The translations under genes and the position numbers were made by a program. 64,000 nucleotides of DNA from Tamarix chinensis (taxonomy: Eukaryota > Streptophyta > Magnoliopsida > Caryophyllales > Tamaricaceae). The DNA lies in NCBI GenBank assembly GCA_030549775.1, contig CM060181.1, positions 32,958,753 through 33,022,752 on the forward strand. The letters run 5' to 3'. Position 1 is the stretch's first letter. Each line of letters opens with the position of its first letter. This document shows, one piece after another, positions 1 to 13,125 of this stretch. The notes beneath the pieces are model-generated. The model was not told the origin of the DNA and did not search any database. It worked only from the letters and a program-made list of their open reading frames with translations.

Positions 1-3000
1 GTTAATTTAGAGTTTGTTTCTTATTAAGGAGACTCATTTAATCCATCGACATGTTAAACACAAGTTACTGATTTACCCCATTATCCTTACAAAATTACAG
101 AAATACCCTTTATTTGTAAAACTACCGAGTCGTCTCCTTTTGTTGGCCAAATTACCATATTACCCTTCATGTTTGCATAATTACCAAATTATCCCCTTAT
201 ATCTATTAGACCAAATTACCCTCCATACTTATTAAATCACCACATTACCCCCTATACTTATTACATTTACCAGATTACCCATTTGATTAGTTAAATTACT
301 AAGTTGCCCTTCTTATTTATTAAAATTACCAAATTGCCCCTTTTTGGTTGGTTAAATTACCAAATTGTCCTTTTTACTTATTAAAATTACCAAATTGCCC
401 TTTTGGTTGGTCAAATTACTAAATTACCATTCTTACTTGTTAAAATTACCAAAATGTCCTTTTGGTTTGTTACATTATTAATTTGTCCTTCTTAATTATT
501 ATAATTACCATTTTACCCCTTTTACTTACAAAATTATCAAATTACCCTTCCTTTATGCCAATTTACCAAAAATACCCTTTCTTTAAGCCAAATTATCAAA
601 ATACCCTTCTCCTTTTATTAAATCATCATTTTACCCTTTTACAAAATTATCAAAATGCCCTTCCATTATGCTAAATTACTAAAATACCCTTTTTCTTTAT
701 CAAATTATCATTTTACCCCTTTACTTTGCAAAATTATCAAAATGCCCTTCCTTTATGTTAATTTACCAAAATACCCTTCATTCATGTCAGATTACTAAAA
801 TACCCTTCTCCTTTATTAAGTCACCATTTTACCTTTCCTTTATGTTAAATTACCAAAATACCCTTCTTCTTTTATTAAATCATCATTTTACCCTGTTTAC
901 TTTACAGAATCACTAAGTTATCCCCTTTTTCATGTAAAATACAAATATGTGCTCCTTACTTATCCATTTACCATTTTACCCCTTTTAATCTTATGAATTA
1001 CCATTTTTCCCATATTATACAATTTTTTTTTACTAAAATACCCTCACTATATAAATATTAATATACATGGTCCATATATATCATCCGACAATACCAACTA
1101 TTATTATTTATCATTAATACACATTAGCACCTACACTTATTTAGGCCACACCCTTTATACAAGAAATATTACCAAAATGCCCCTAGGGATTATATTAACA
1201 TTATTTATATAACAAATGACCACATTAGCATATCATATCATACATATGCATTTAACATTATCATTAATAACAAGGCTCCTTCCCTTAAGCATTATTTCTA
1301 CACATGACACATAAGTTAGCATGCTTTTCTTTTCATCAACCAACATATGCCACTAAACACATTATACTTAACAACATACATCATGTTTATAAATCATATT
1401 AAAAACCCTAATGTGCTAGCATACTATATCCACGTATTTTAATAGGGTATAATAGTTACCTTATTTCTAGCAATAATTAAATCTTATCGGTAAATGTTTG
1501 AGCTATGATTAGTAAAATCAATATCTACAAATAATATCAATATTTATCATATTAGAAGTAGCAAAATCAAAAGAATAAACCTTTGTCAAAACTTAATTAA
1601 GTAGATACCAATATTAACCATTGTTATACCTTAAAATTACTAGCTAAAATTATCAAAGGGGGCAGCAGACTCATGCTGCATGCAGAGGGTAAGGAAGAAA
1701 GGGGGTTGAAGAGGAGAAGTGGGGAGAAGGAATGGGGTGGCTTTAGTTGGGGTTTTGGGGGTTAGGTAGAGGGCTTGTGGAGGGGAGTTATGGGGGTGGC
1801 TAGGCGTAGGGATGGAGTAGAGGTGTAGGTGGTGGTCGGGGGTGGATGATTGACAGCTTAAGGTAGCGGAGATGGTGGCTGTAGGGTTGGAAAAGTGGAT
1901 GCAAGGGGGCAGAGGAGAAGAAGGAAGGGAAAATAAGAGGGGAAGGGAGGAGCAGTAGGGTTGGGTTTTAGCCAGGGGAGGTAAGGTGGTGGTACGAGAG
2001 GTTCCAGGGAGTGGATTGGTGGTTGTGGAGGCTACGGAAGAGGAATGAGGGCGGCAGACGGTGATGGTGTAGTGTGGAGGCTGAGAAAGGGAAAGAAAAA
2101 GAAGGGAGAAGAAAGGTGGTTGTAGGGGCGTGTAGTGGTGGCTTGGTGGTGCAATGAGATAGTAGGGGGTGTCAAGAGGTGGTTGGCTAGGTAGCAGTAG
2201 TGATGGTTGGAGGCGGTGAAGCAAAACGGTGGAAGAGGAGAAGAGGGGAAAGAAGGGAGAAAGAGGCTTGGTAGGCAGGGAAGGAAGGAGCTTGGGGGAA
2301 GAAAATGGGCAAGGGAGAAGAAATAAAAGAAGAGGGAGAGGAGAGGAGAGGTAGAGGTGTAGGCTAGGTGGTGGCAAGGGGTTGCAGGTCGACGAGTGTA
2401 GGGTGGAAGGGAGAGGGGAGGGAAGAAAAGGAAAGAGAAGGCCATGCGAGGAAGGCTTTGTTTGGCTCAAAAATGGAAGGGAAAGGGAAAGGGGAGAGAA
2501 AAGGAGAGAGAGCAGGGTTGTAGGGGGAGGCAGGTAGTGGTAAGCGGTTGTAGCAGGCTGACATAGAGGATGGTCAAAGAAGGAAGAAGAAGGGAGGAGG
2601 GGATACAGGAAGGTTAGGCAAGGAAAGAAAAGACCGGACTAGGTTGACCCTGTGCGCGCAAGGAAGAGGGAAAGGAAAAAGGGTTGGGCTAGCCTAACCG
2701 GGGGTAGAAAGGAAAGAAAAAAAAAGGGGAGACGGGTTGGACGCTAGGGAGAGGGAGAGAAGAAGAGAAGGAAGAAGGCCATAACCTAGCACAAGAGGAA
2801 GGTAGGCTGGGCAACCCAAAGAAGAAGAAAAGAAGAAAAGGAAAAAGGAGGAAAAGAAAAAGGAAGAAAAAGGATAAGGAAAAGGAAAATGGGGAGAAAA
2901 TAAAAATAAATTTTTAAATAAAAGTATTTAATATTTTTGATAGATAAATAAATTTAATAATTTAATTTATTATAATTTAATATATTTTTTAACAGGGTAA

Positions 3001-3210
3001 TTTTACTAAAATATTGGTTTGAAAAATTACTTAAATAAAATGAGTATGATAAAATAACAAAATATTTATTTTAATTTATAAAATATTCATATCCATTTTT
3101 ATATGCTCAAAAATCCAAAAAATAATTAAATTAAATAATTTTAAAATTTAAATTATCCCAAATGAGGGTTATTTATTAAATTAAAGATTTTAAAATTTTG
3201 GAGTATTACA
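1..3210 (-). mobile_element. Long LTR, 5' part (minus strand), cut by the window edge
   Basis: On the minus strand the unit starts at 3210 with TGTAATACTCCAAAA. This matches the start of the long LTRs at 7529, 21258 and 34488. Next come an AT-rich stretch (2900-3200), a pyrimidine-rich stretch (purine-rich on the plus strand, about 1680-2900), and a zone of degenerate short repeats. The order is the same as in the other long LTRs here. The 3' end lies outside the window. The proline/serine-rich open frames across 1640-2564 are low-complexity products of the CT-rich strand. Assignment to a Ty3/gypsy long-LTR group is inferred from the termini and layout; no coding domain is visible. Confidence 0.5.
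60..1000. repeat. Degenerate tandem repeat, AAATTACCAAATTGCCC-type units
   Basis: The motif AAATTACCAAAATGCCCTT and close variants recurs several dozen times at irregular spacing of about 20-45 bases. Short T-rich spacers lie between the copies. No open frame of interest crosses it. Single copies of the reverse form (for example GGGTAATTTGGTCATTTT near 9960) occur in another long LTR of the window. It is therefore most likely an expanded minisatellite inside the minus-strand LTR. Confidence 0.65.
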
Positions 3211-3211
3211 G

Positions 3212-6030
3212 TCTTACCCACAAATCATCACAATAGACGTATTTGGGTACTTTGGGACCCTCAAGTTTGGTAGGTGAACATTATCCAAACATATGCCCAG
3301 GGTATTCTTTGTGAGGCAAAGTCTTCTTTTCATAATTTTTTTCAGGTATGATTTCTTTTATTTATGGTTTTAATAAAGGTGGCAATAGGTAGGAGATTTG
3401 GAATTGGTTAAATGCGATCACTACTAATCTTCCTAGATTGGTGTTGGGAAATTTCAATGATGTCTTAGTAGTTGAGGATAAGGAGGGAGGGGTCCCTATT
3501 AATTATCAAGATACGAATGCATTCCAAGAATGTTATCTTAGTTCTGTGTTACAAGAATGAGAGGTACTAGTTGTCGATTTACGTGAACTAGCCGAAGAAA
3601 GGGTATAAAGGATATCTCTTGTAAATTAGATCAAGCTTTAGTAAATATAAAGTGGTCTAATATATGGCAAATTTATTTTTTGGAATTTATTCCCTCTATA
3701 TTCTCTGACCATTATGGCATCATAATCCATACTAGGGGAAAAACTCAATGGAAGTCTCAATCTTTTTGTTTCTTTAATTTCTTGATTGAGGACCCTAATT
3801 TCTTCCCCTAAGTGAATGAAGGATGGTCTCAATTTTAGTATGGGAACTATATTCATAGAATTTGGATATGTTTGATGTCCTTGCATAAATCCTTGAAATC
3901 CCTCAATTACCATAAGTTGGGAGCCTAGAGGGTAAGCTCCTACAGGCTAAATCAAATATTCTCTCCATTCAGAAATGACTCCTTCAACCAGAAGTTGATG
4001 GTAATTTAAGGACTAAGGGAAAATAGGCTTTTCAATCTTATTCCCATTTTCTTAGATGTCATGAATCCTTCTTCAAGTTGGTGTCGCAACAACATGAGAT
4101 CATAACTAAACCCATATCTATCCAAGATTCCTTTTTATAGTTTTATAAAGGCTTACTATGATCTAATGGATATGCTACTAGATTGGTAGATACAAGTATG
4201 TTTAGAAAGGGGTCACTTGTTACGGAGGATAAAAGGAAACAACTGATGGTCCCTATTTCAAAAAATGAAGTTAGGTAGGTTGTTTTTAGTATTGGAAATA
4301 AAAACAACCTGGTAGAGATGGCTTCTCTGCATGCTTCTTTAAGAAATCATGGGATATTATAGAAAATGATCTTTCCAAATTTTCATTCCAAAAAACCCTA
4401 TTTACCCCCTTCTAGGGTGTTTTTAATTATTCCTTATGTAACTATAGTGTTGTACTCTATCCTTTTGAATGGTAGTTACTCTCTTATGTTTGAGGGGAAG
4501 TGTGATTTACACCAAGCATATCCCTTATCTCCATATCTCTTTGTTATAGTTATGGAGCACTTAACTCATTCATTAAAGGAAGTGTCGACTAATAAGCTTT
4601 TTTTAGGTCATTCCAGGTGTCAAAATTCAGCATCATCAATATTTCATTTGCAGATGGCCTTATCATTTTCTATAGGGGGTAATATTTCATTGTAGATAAT
4701 TTTAAGTTATTTACATGACTTTTCTACTTGTTTGGGATTGATGTTTATTTCTTGAAAAAGTAATGTGTTTTTAGGGGGAGTTAGCTCAGTAACATATGCG
4801 TAGATCTTAGAAACCACTTGCTTCCAAAAAAGACACCTTCCCTATCTCATACCTTGGGATTCCTCTATTAGGTTCTCGGATTACTATGGGTCAAAAGTGA
4901 ACATTTATAAAATGAATTCCTAATTGATACACTAGTATACCAATTTCCTCTCTTATACAGGGAGACTACAACTCCTCAAATCAGTCATATTCAATATCTA
5001 GATGTATTGGTCCCAAGTTTTCTTGTTACTTAATAAATTGAACAAAAAACTTAACTCTATTTTCATAGTTTTCTTATGGATAGGAAGAGTGAACGCTGAT
5101 AAGAAATTGCCAATTCCATGGGATAAGGTTTGTTGTTTGAAATTTAAATGAGGTTTAGGTGTGCTTGATCTACAACTATGGAATAGATGTGTTGTTGCTT
5201 GGCTTATCTAGAATTTCCATGGTAAAAAGGATAGCCTTTGGGTTCAATGGGTGCATTCTGTATATCTAAAGTTGAAGCTAGTGTGGGAATATGTTCCTAC
5301 AACTACCTATTCTAGGCTGCTTACAAAGGCTCTCTCCATTCGATGACATTTTGCAGATATTTTACAAAATCAAGCAAATTGTTCAACTAAAGAGGGTGAT
5401 TATAGAATTAGAAAAGTATACAATGATATTCGATCAAAAATTCTTAAGGTATGATGGGCTAAAATTTTTGGTGCCCTTTGACTATGCATAAATAAAAATT
5501 CATTTGTTGGTTGGCTATAAAAAATTGGTTGTATATAAAACTTTGGTTGCTTAAGTTTGGTATGTAAGTGCCTAATCGATGTGCGTTATGCAATAGTGCT
5601 GATGAAGGTGCACTCCATCTCTTCCATGAATGCTTGTGGACAAATAGAATTTGGAAGCCCCTTTAAATGGCCATGGGACGTAGGGATAACATTCAATCAT
5701 GGGAGGTTGAAATGCAAATTATGGTTAAAAATATAAGATAATCAATGGCAAAGAAGAATATGATCCACGCCTTATATGGTACCATGGTGGCCCATGTTTG
5801 GTATGAGCATAATAGAAAAATGTTTTCGAAAAGTGTGCCAACCATTCCATGCAATATGAAATGATTATCATGTCTAATTTATTTTCGTTGCATGTATAAC
5901 CCTAGGTATCTTAAGTATAGTTTATGGATCCATATTTTGGATGAGGTTGTTGCAAACAAAGTTGTATTGTTTTTTTTTCTAGACTAATGTAATTTCTTCT
6001 TTAAAAAAATTGAATAAAAATTGATCATCA
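3212..6030 (+). pseudogene. Decayed L1-type LINE (endonuclease, reverse transcriptase, zf-RVT)
   Basis: Fragments of a non-LTR retrotransposon ORF2 occur in the expected order but in broken frames. Around 3440-3545 there is an endonuclease segment with GNFNDVL, where the family has GDFN, followed by the GG....F.EC pattern. Around 3675-3740 a segment reads EFIPSIFSDHYGI, keeping the SDH motif of L1 endonucleases. At 4440-4590 the reverse transcriptase reads NGSYSLMFEGKCDLHQAYPL then SPYLFVIVME. At about 5570-5650 a CALCN..DEGALHLFHEC stretch matches the zf-RVT zinc-binding domain. The 3' end is T-rich with short A runs near 6000-6030. Many stops and frame changes show that it is inactive. Exact ends and target-site duplication were not found. 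Confidence 0.75.
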
Positions 6031-7528
6031 ATCCTATATAACTTATGATATGTGAGAGGCACTATAGAATAAAATGGGCAGGAAATGAGTCAGTTTTGAA
6101 TGAGTTCAATGCATGTTGAACCTTAATCATATAAATTTAGAGTAAATCATGAGATCCATACATCATATGTGAGAGGGTTCACCATAAACCCCTACCTCGT
6201 AAAAATTTATCATGGGAAACACATGGTTTCACGCCTTTCTTTCTACATATAGAAAGATAGTATTGTGTAGGGAAGTTTGGTATAAATTAGCGGTCGGAGC
6301 CATGAGCTCCTTACCCACAAGTGGATGAGGTTCATGACTCCATTCCTACCCCTGAGAATCTGGATCCCTTACCTCTTGTTTTAGGGATTCCTTTTCTCCC
6401 TAGATGCATCAGTATGTATTACAAAAAAGAGTACCAAACACATTTGTTTTCATTTGCGAGGTCTTAGAATTAGTTTTCAATCTTTCAATGAGCTCCTTAC
6501 TTATGAAATCACTATATTGCATTTATTTTTCCTATCAATTTTCAAACTTTCCATAGGATTAGAACAAAAAAATAATATTATAATATGATTATCCTTACAT
6601 ATTTTCTTTCCCTGTGATTTCCTAAGTAACCAAATGTTATGAAACTATTTTCTAATTGACATTTTCACCTTTTTGTGCAATTTTCTTATAGTTGAATGGA
6701 TTTTTAGGATTTTGTGTGTTTATAAAAAAAAAACTTATTATGACAAGTAGCAATATTACATATGTGCCAAATAATCATACTATATTAATTAGAGGCTTGT
6801 GAGATTGCATGAAGGTTGCTACGATCTTTAGATTATTTTTGTTAAGATACATTTTTTTTTATCACAAAAAGAAAGAAAACTAAGAGAGGTGTATTAGACC
6901 AAGCACAAATTTGCCTCATTTTTTTTATCTCTCATTATCTTCACTAACATATGAAATAATACTATAATAGTATTTTCCCTTTATTTTTCTTCTCATCTTT
7001 TTCTAGTTATACATTATTTTCCTAATAATAAAATGTATAATTATATCAATCTATACCCTAATAATTTTGGTCCCTTGATGCATAATAAAAATATTATTAA
7101 TGAATGTAGGGCCCCTTTTTCCTTCTCTTCCTTTCTTTCTCCTTTCCTATGTCTATTTTGTCCTTACCTTTTGAGAATCTCAATGGAGCCTCAAGGTAAA
7201 AACATTTCTCTTAAAGTGAACAAATTTGTGTATTACTAAAGAGTTTTAAATAAAAGAAGATAGAAACTACTTTGAATCTATTCTTAGGCATAAAATATGC
7301 CAATGTGTTGGATAATTTCTTGATATAGATGCAGCATTATTTCGAGGCAACTAGGGTGGTAGATGTATTTTATATTTACTTATATTAAGATGATATAGAA
7401 TATGGTGTGTTGATATTACGGTTTATAGAGAACCTAAGAGAGAGATTGAGAAATAGTTTTGTGAAAAGAGCAATGAGATTCTAGTGTGACTGTATAGGCA
7501 TAATGCCAAACAAGTTAAACATAGTAAG
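6031..7528. other. AT-rich intergenic sequence, nothing recognised
   Basis: No coding frame, RNA gene or repeat boundary could be supported here. The short open frame at 7033-7239 has no recognisable domain and ordinary AT-rich composition. I treat the stretch as decayed repeat or spacer between the LINE and the long LTR that starts at 7529. Confidence 0.5.
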
Positions 7529-10500
7529 TGTAATATCCTGAATTTAATATAACCCTAGTTTTGAATAATTAATATTTTAACCTAACCCTAACCCCAAATG
7601 ATTGATAAATTAATCTTATCCTAATTCTTGATTCTTAAATTTAAAACCTTAAACTTTTTTTTCCTTTTTCTTTTTTCCTTTTTATTCTCCTTTTGTTTTT
7701 CCTTTTTCTTCTTCTCCTACCCAATATTCTTCTTCCCCTTCATGGTTCCCTCCTTCCCCGACCACTTTCCTTTGGTTGTGCTTCTAGCCTCCATCTTACC
7801 TAGTCTAAAATCACCATCACCACCATCACTTTCCTAAACCTCTAGGATGTGTTGTAGAAATTTGCGCCATAAATCTCCCCAGTCGTGTTGCACCTATACC
7901 CTTTTTACTTCATTTCTACCATCCCTGACCATTCACACAAACCAAATATATAGACCTTCCATTCCCTTTCCTTACTTCATTTATTGCCTCACCTAACTTC
8001 TTCCCAAACTCCCTCTTCCTTCCTTCACCTACTCTGAGCTTTGTTTATCGACATCCGCCAATTTTATTACAGACAAGCTCCATGTAGCCTACCACACCTC
8101 ACGTATCTCATCCCTTGTTGCTTCAAAACTCATGCAAACCTACCCTCATCTACGTAAAAATTTCATGCAACAACACACATCTCACACCATCTTAGGCTAG
8201 ATGTGTCAACACTCAACACACACCTGCCTTTAGCAGCAACAAACCCCCATGCAAAACCCCCTTATGATGTAGGAGCATCCCTCATAAATGATATAAGCAT
8301 GCTAATTAATTTTTCTAAGTTTGAAGGTGATAAAACACTTCTAACTTGGATAAAAAAAATTATTAGCTAAGATTGCAAGCCATGCATGAGTTGACCAATC
8401 CACCATCTTTACTCATGGCTTATTCATCCCAATATAGCTCATAATCTAGCCAAATGATTAGCTAAACACCAGCCCACAAGTGGTCAAAATTCTAACCACA
8501 AACCCATCTAAAAATCTTCAAAAATCAAAGCAATGCAAGTTAGCCATCCAGAAGCCATTTTAGAACCTTGGATAGCAAAAAGGAAGAGAGAAAAAGCACA
8601 TATGTAGGCCTGGTTTATTAACTTCAAGTTGTAGCATGAACATAATTATTTTTGGGTTGAATTGGGGCTTAATTGTATTGGTCGGATAATAGAGTATTTA
8701 GCCATTTATAATTTGTTTACTTTTGCTAGTTTTACCTAGTTTTCACCAAATGGAATGTCCTATATTTTTTTACCTCCCCATAAATGGAAGGCCTAGGTTC
8801 TTGGAAGGAGGTGTTTTGTTGTGAATTTATGAACTCAGCTATGGTGAAGAGGCTGGTTTCAAAATTCCTAACTAGATAGTTGAGTTGGGGTGTAACTATG
8901 TATTGGGGATAGAAATCTAGATAGCCATGATAGGTAGTATAGTAATTTTTTGACTTTGGGAACCTAACAAACCCTCATATATATGTTAGCTACCCTTTAA
9001 ATAGATCACAACTTATTATGCTCGAAAACTAGAAGAGTTAATACTCCTCACATTCAAAGTTCAAGTGAAAAGTTTTGTCTTAGCCTTCCAAAAATCTCAC
9101 ACTCTTTATCCTTTGAGTTGTTACTTAAAGTAGTGAATGTGAGTATTTGATTTCAAGGATTAATTGTAGATTAAATAACTCCTCTTCTTTTCTTCATCCT
9201 AGTCTCCATTTTCATTCTTAGTGGCCGGTTCTCCCTCTCCACCATTCTTCCTTGTTTAGCTTAAACCAATTGTTTAGCATATGTATCACCTTAGATGAAT
9301 CAAAATATATCACAACACCCCCATTAATTGCATCAGAATCTAGCATAACATCCACCTTAGTTGCATTACCCATTAACGCAACACACCACATCCTCACACA
9401 ACTTGTTCAATTTATGCCATAATTTTCCTTCATCTTTGTTTGCTTTAGTTGTTCCACTTTTCCATTCACTTTTGCCTTATTTTTTCCTTGGTTTATTTCC
9501 TAATTTATAATCGTCTGTTATTATTGGTTCTTAGGTGATTTTTGGGTGGTTTTAGAGGTGGAGTATTAGGATTATTAATGATTAGAGACCTATATCAAAT
9601 GGTAAGGATAAATGTCATAGTTAGGGGTTTGTGAATGTTATGTGCATTTTAAGTGTAAGATCATATTTGGTGTTATTATATATCTTAATTCATGTGTTAA
9701 TATCATGTCATGATAATGTTGTATTATAATATAGAAATGGTGGTATTTTATGAAAATATGAGCTTATATGATATTCATGCGATGAGTTTTATCTTAAAAT
9801 CCTAAGTGTGCTAATATGACTAATGGAATTGATAGGTTATGGTAAATGGGTGATTATTATGGTTAAGATTGTATAGGTGCAATTAATTGAGGGTTGAAAA
9901 TTAACGATATTGGATTTGTAGAATTTTTTAGTGGGAAGTCTGGTTTTTGGCTATTATAAGGGTAATTTGGTCATTTTATAATAATTTGGAAAATAATCAT
10001 ATGGAATGGCAATATTTGAAGGTTTTGTAAATTATTTCATAAGTAACATGATCAAATGATGGTTAAATAAGACATAAGTTATCAAAAAGGAATTTTTAAA
10101 ACTTTCAATAAGATAAGGGCATTTTAGTTAATATGGGTTAAATGTGGGATTTTGGCGATCCTAAAATGAGAATTGGCTCAAAATATTCTAATTATGATAC
10201 GTGCAATATTAGGGGTAATTATAAATAGTTTAAGGATGGTAAAAAAGGAAAAGAGCTTAAATTGATAAGAATAACGCTAGAGGTAGGCTCATTATTATAT
10301 GTGTAAGACATTGGAGTTAGACATTAATTTTTAGTTATGTTGTTAATAATTTTATTTTAGGACAATGTACTAATTTGGTGATAAAATAAGTATTATATGA
10401 AAATTTATACTTAGCTTGTGAAATTAGTGCTTCTTAACAGAATAATAGCTTTTTTCATAGAGTGATATCCTGATCATCATGTGGTTGCATATTGTATCTC

Positions 10501-11455
10501 TTATATTTTTATGTTAAGTCTAGATTATGTACCATGCATGTTTATATTTATGTTTTCATAATGGAATCAAGATAAACAACAACTTAATATGGCATTAATC
10601 ACTTAAAATGAAAAATCACGTAAGTTAGGACCAAGGTATTGAATATGTTTTAGCAAACGATAATAGTGACCAAAAGAATATTTTTGGGAGGTGCACTTAG
10701 ACAATTCCATTGATTTAAAAATAGTGGTCAGGATCACGTTTTCCTGGGAGGTGTTTAATCCATTACATCAAACTGTAATAGTGGTCAGACGCGTTTTGTC
10801 CAAAGTGGTTCTTTAATATGTTCCATTAGATTAAGAATAGTGGGGTATTGAACTCAACATATATACAAAATAAATTGTGGCTATACCTAATAATGGAACT
10901 GATTTAATTATCCTCTTGTATCATATCAAGATTAATCAATATGCATGCTTATTCCTTCCTGTGACCTTATGTGTTGCATACCCTTGTTATGACTGTATTG
11001 TTCTTTTATTCAATACGTAGCGTATTAATTATTCTTTTTATGAATGCTGCTTATTTTCATGAGTAAATGACCCAAATAATTTTGTGCAAATCAATGAGGA
11101 ATACTTGGATGAACTCGTTGCTTATGATACTTTACCCAAGGATGAGTGATTATATTATCTTTGAGTTTAGACGTAGAGTTATGTTATCTAGCTATTAGCT
11201 TTTATCTAGATAGCATTTTGGACTTTTAGTAACATGAGATCTCTTTTGATGTTATTTATGATGTACTTATAGCCAATATTCAAACTCTTATCTAAAGTTA
11301 TGAAAGACTCTCTCCTTCTACGTTTATTATGGTTTAAGTTCTAATTGTTTTGCCTTGTATTTGCTATGAGGATAATATTGTAAGTCAAACTTATATTGTT
11401 GTTATTACATATCTCCTAAAATAATTTTTTTTATACCAACTTTTGAAGTATTATA
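7529..11455 (+). mobile_element. Long solo LTR-like element
   Basis: It starts TGTAATATCCTGAATTT at 7529 and ends TTTTGAAGTATTATA at 11455. These are degenerate forms of the TGTAACACCCC...GGGGTGTTACA ends seen in the 21258-26188 unit. A pyrimidine-rich block follows the start (about 7650-7830), then GGTAATTTGGTCATTTT (about 9960), a CACTTAAAATG element near 10600 followed by AATAGTGGTCAGG units, and the palindrome AATACGTAGCGTATT at 11012-11026. No protein-coding internal region adjoins it, so it is probably a solo LTR. Flanking 5-mers (GTAAG, GGAAA) match at only three of five bases, so the target-site duplication is not convincing. Confidence 0.6.
11012..11026. repeat. LTR palindrome AATACG-TAG-CGTATT
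   Basis: Six-base arms pair perfectly around a TAG centre. It corresponds in position and flanks to AGTACG-TAG-CGTACT at 25661-25675, with both arms changed so that pairing is kept. Confidence 0.7.
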
Positions 11456-12755
11456 GGAAATGGCTATGTCTAGGAGTTTGCAACATAGTCAAACTTATGA
11501 TGGAGTAAGCATAACGAAGGGCTTATGCTTTGGTTATGTGATGGTCCTCTCATCTTGGGTCAAAAGTTTATTAAGAGGCATAACGTCACAAAGATTGATG
11601 AAGCTCATGAACAAGGACCTTATTTGTCGATGGACAAATGTGAGTTAAAATGTAGAAATATTTTAGATTTATTTTTATAAAGGTATATATATTTTCAAGG
11701 TTTTCTTAAAGGTATAAATATTTAGACTCTACTCTTATTAAACTATAACATTTGAATTTTTTTTAAAAAATTTAAGATAATTTTAATTTATAAATATCTA
11801 TATATACACCCCCTCCCCTTAATGTTATATGTAGAAAATTCAATTGATAAGTAAAATATGTCCGAAGGTATAAAAGCAATTACTATCACAAATAGTTGTT
11901 CATGATTTTTAAATACCAAAAAAAAATGCATAGCATTGAAAATGTATAACTTTATTATTCCTAGCTCTTAATTATACATTGTAATTTGCAGATACACACG
12001 ACTTGGAGACTACGACAAGAGGATAATGATACTCAATGAAAAACATTAAAGAAATTGTGTATAGAGAAATAGTATGGTTCTCGGTATATTTATAACACAA
12101 AAATTATCTAGAAAGGCTATCTACACTGAAAAAATTTATTCTCTAAAATGATACGAGAACACAAAATCACTATTGTTTTCTCCGAAACAAGATGTGGCAT
12201 TACATTTTAAAACAACATGCTAAATGTCCTTATGTAATTTTTTGACGAAAACTAAGCAAAAAAAGAGTGAAATCAAATAGCGAAAAAATTAAAGCACAAA
12301 ACAAATAGAAATAATCTCTAAAATAAAAATGTTCCGCAATATTAAAAAACCACCGGAACCCAAATTCACCTTTTATTTCTAAAATTATCATTATATAATA
12401 AATTATTTTAGTTTACATATGTTATAAAATACCAGACACCTCGCCACATTATTACTTAATATATTATTATTTTATAATAGATTCAAATCCGGGAAGGTGA
12501 AACATAAATTCATGCCCTTTCGCATTTCTTAAACAAATAGACCACTAATGATCTAGGTTGAAAACCAAGAAAAAGTGACTATCCAAGTAGTGTCTAACGG
12601 CTTATAGATTCTAATCGAACTGCTGGAAGCTTACTCGAGAGCTTTCAATAGAATATTTGAATGAATAATTGTTTCATATATAACCAGCGGAGAAAACAAG
12701 CCATTTGAACCAGGATTCTCATCATCCAGCAGCCAATGCAAAGATAAAAATGAGA
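11456..12755. other. AT-rich spacer 3' of TSP9, nothing recognised
   Basis: No supported gene or repeat boundary. The last few hundred bases presumably contain the 3' untranslated region of the minus-strand TSP9 gene. I could not place its end. Confidence 0.45.
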
Positions 12756-12810
12756 TTACATGTATGGAAGTAACCAACCCATGTAGAGGGAAATTAAGAA
12801 GGGAGCGTGC

Positions 12811-13125
12811 TTATTTCTTGGCAAAGAGTCCACCAAGTCCGAATCCACCACCATTCTTCTTTTCCGGCACCGCCACCGTGTTCTTTTTGCCAATAATAGT
12901 TGTACTACCCCTCTGGCTACCACTAGTGGTGCGGCCTCCTTCAACCTTCTGAAGGAGAGGGTCGGTCTCATAAAACTGGTCTTGTTTTGTCAGGTTACCC
13001 AGGATCCAATCCAGCAAGCTCTTCTCCTCGGTGCTCCCGGCTGAGCCCTTGGTAGCCTTTGCTGCAACTACCCTTCCGGTGGCGGAAGCTACTGCTGCTC
13101 CTGAGAAAAATGGTAGGGATGCCAT
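12811..13125 (-). CDS. TSP9: Thylakoid soluble phosphoprotein TSP9, chloroplast precursor
   Basis: A single exon encodes 104 residues from ATG at 13125 to TAA at 12811. Residues 1 to about 22 (MASLPFFSGAAVASATGRVV) are rich in Ser, Ala and Val with a late Arg, like a chloroplast transit peptide. The mature part carries EEKSLLDWILGNLTKQDQFYETDPLL, the conserved core of TSP9. A Gly/Ser/Thr/Lys-rich tail (TTSGSQRGSTT, GKKNTVAVPEKK) and a closing GGLFAKK end follow. In spinach, TSP9 is phosphorylated on threonines in this tail under light/redox control and associates with light-harvesting complexes and photosystems at the thylakoid. The Thr positions here fit that, but phosphorylation is inferred. 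It lies about 645 bases downstream of eIF3f on the same strand. Family assignment is strong; I saw no defect. Confidence 0.9.
   Translation of the reverse strand: MASLPFFSGAAVASATGRVVAAKATKGSAGSTEEKSLLDWILGNLTKQDQFYETDPLLQKVEGGRTTSGSQRGSTTIIGKKNTVAVPEKKNGGGFGLGGLFAKK

Noticed and set aside
1640..2564. Long proline/serine-rich open frames on the minus strand, up to 276 residues
   Set aside because: They come from a CT-rich low-complexity strand inside the LTR, overlap in several frames, and have no domain.
4774..4830. tRNA-like start (GGGGGAGTTAGCTCAGTAAC)
   Set aside because: The D-arm-like block is not followed by a T-arm GTTCGAATC or a closing acceptor stem, and it lies within the LINE.
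12764..12952. Open frame opposite TSP9
   Set aside because: Shadow of the TSP9 coding strand with no domain.
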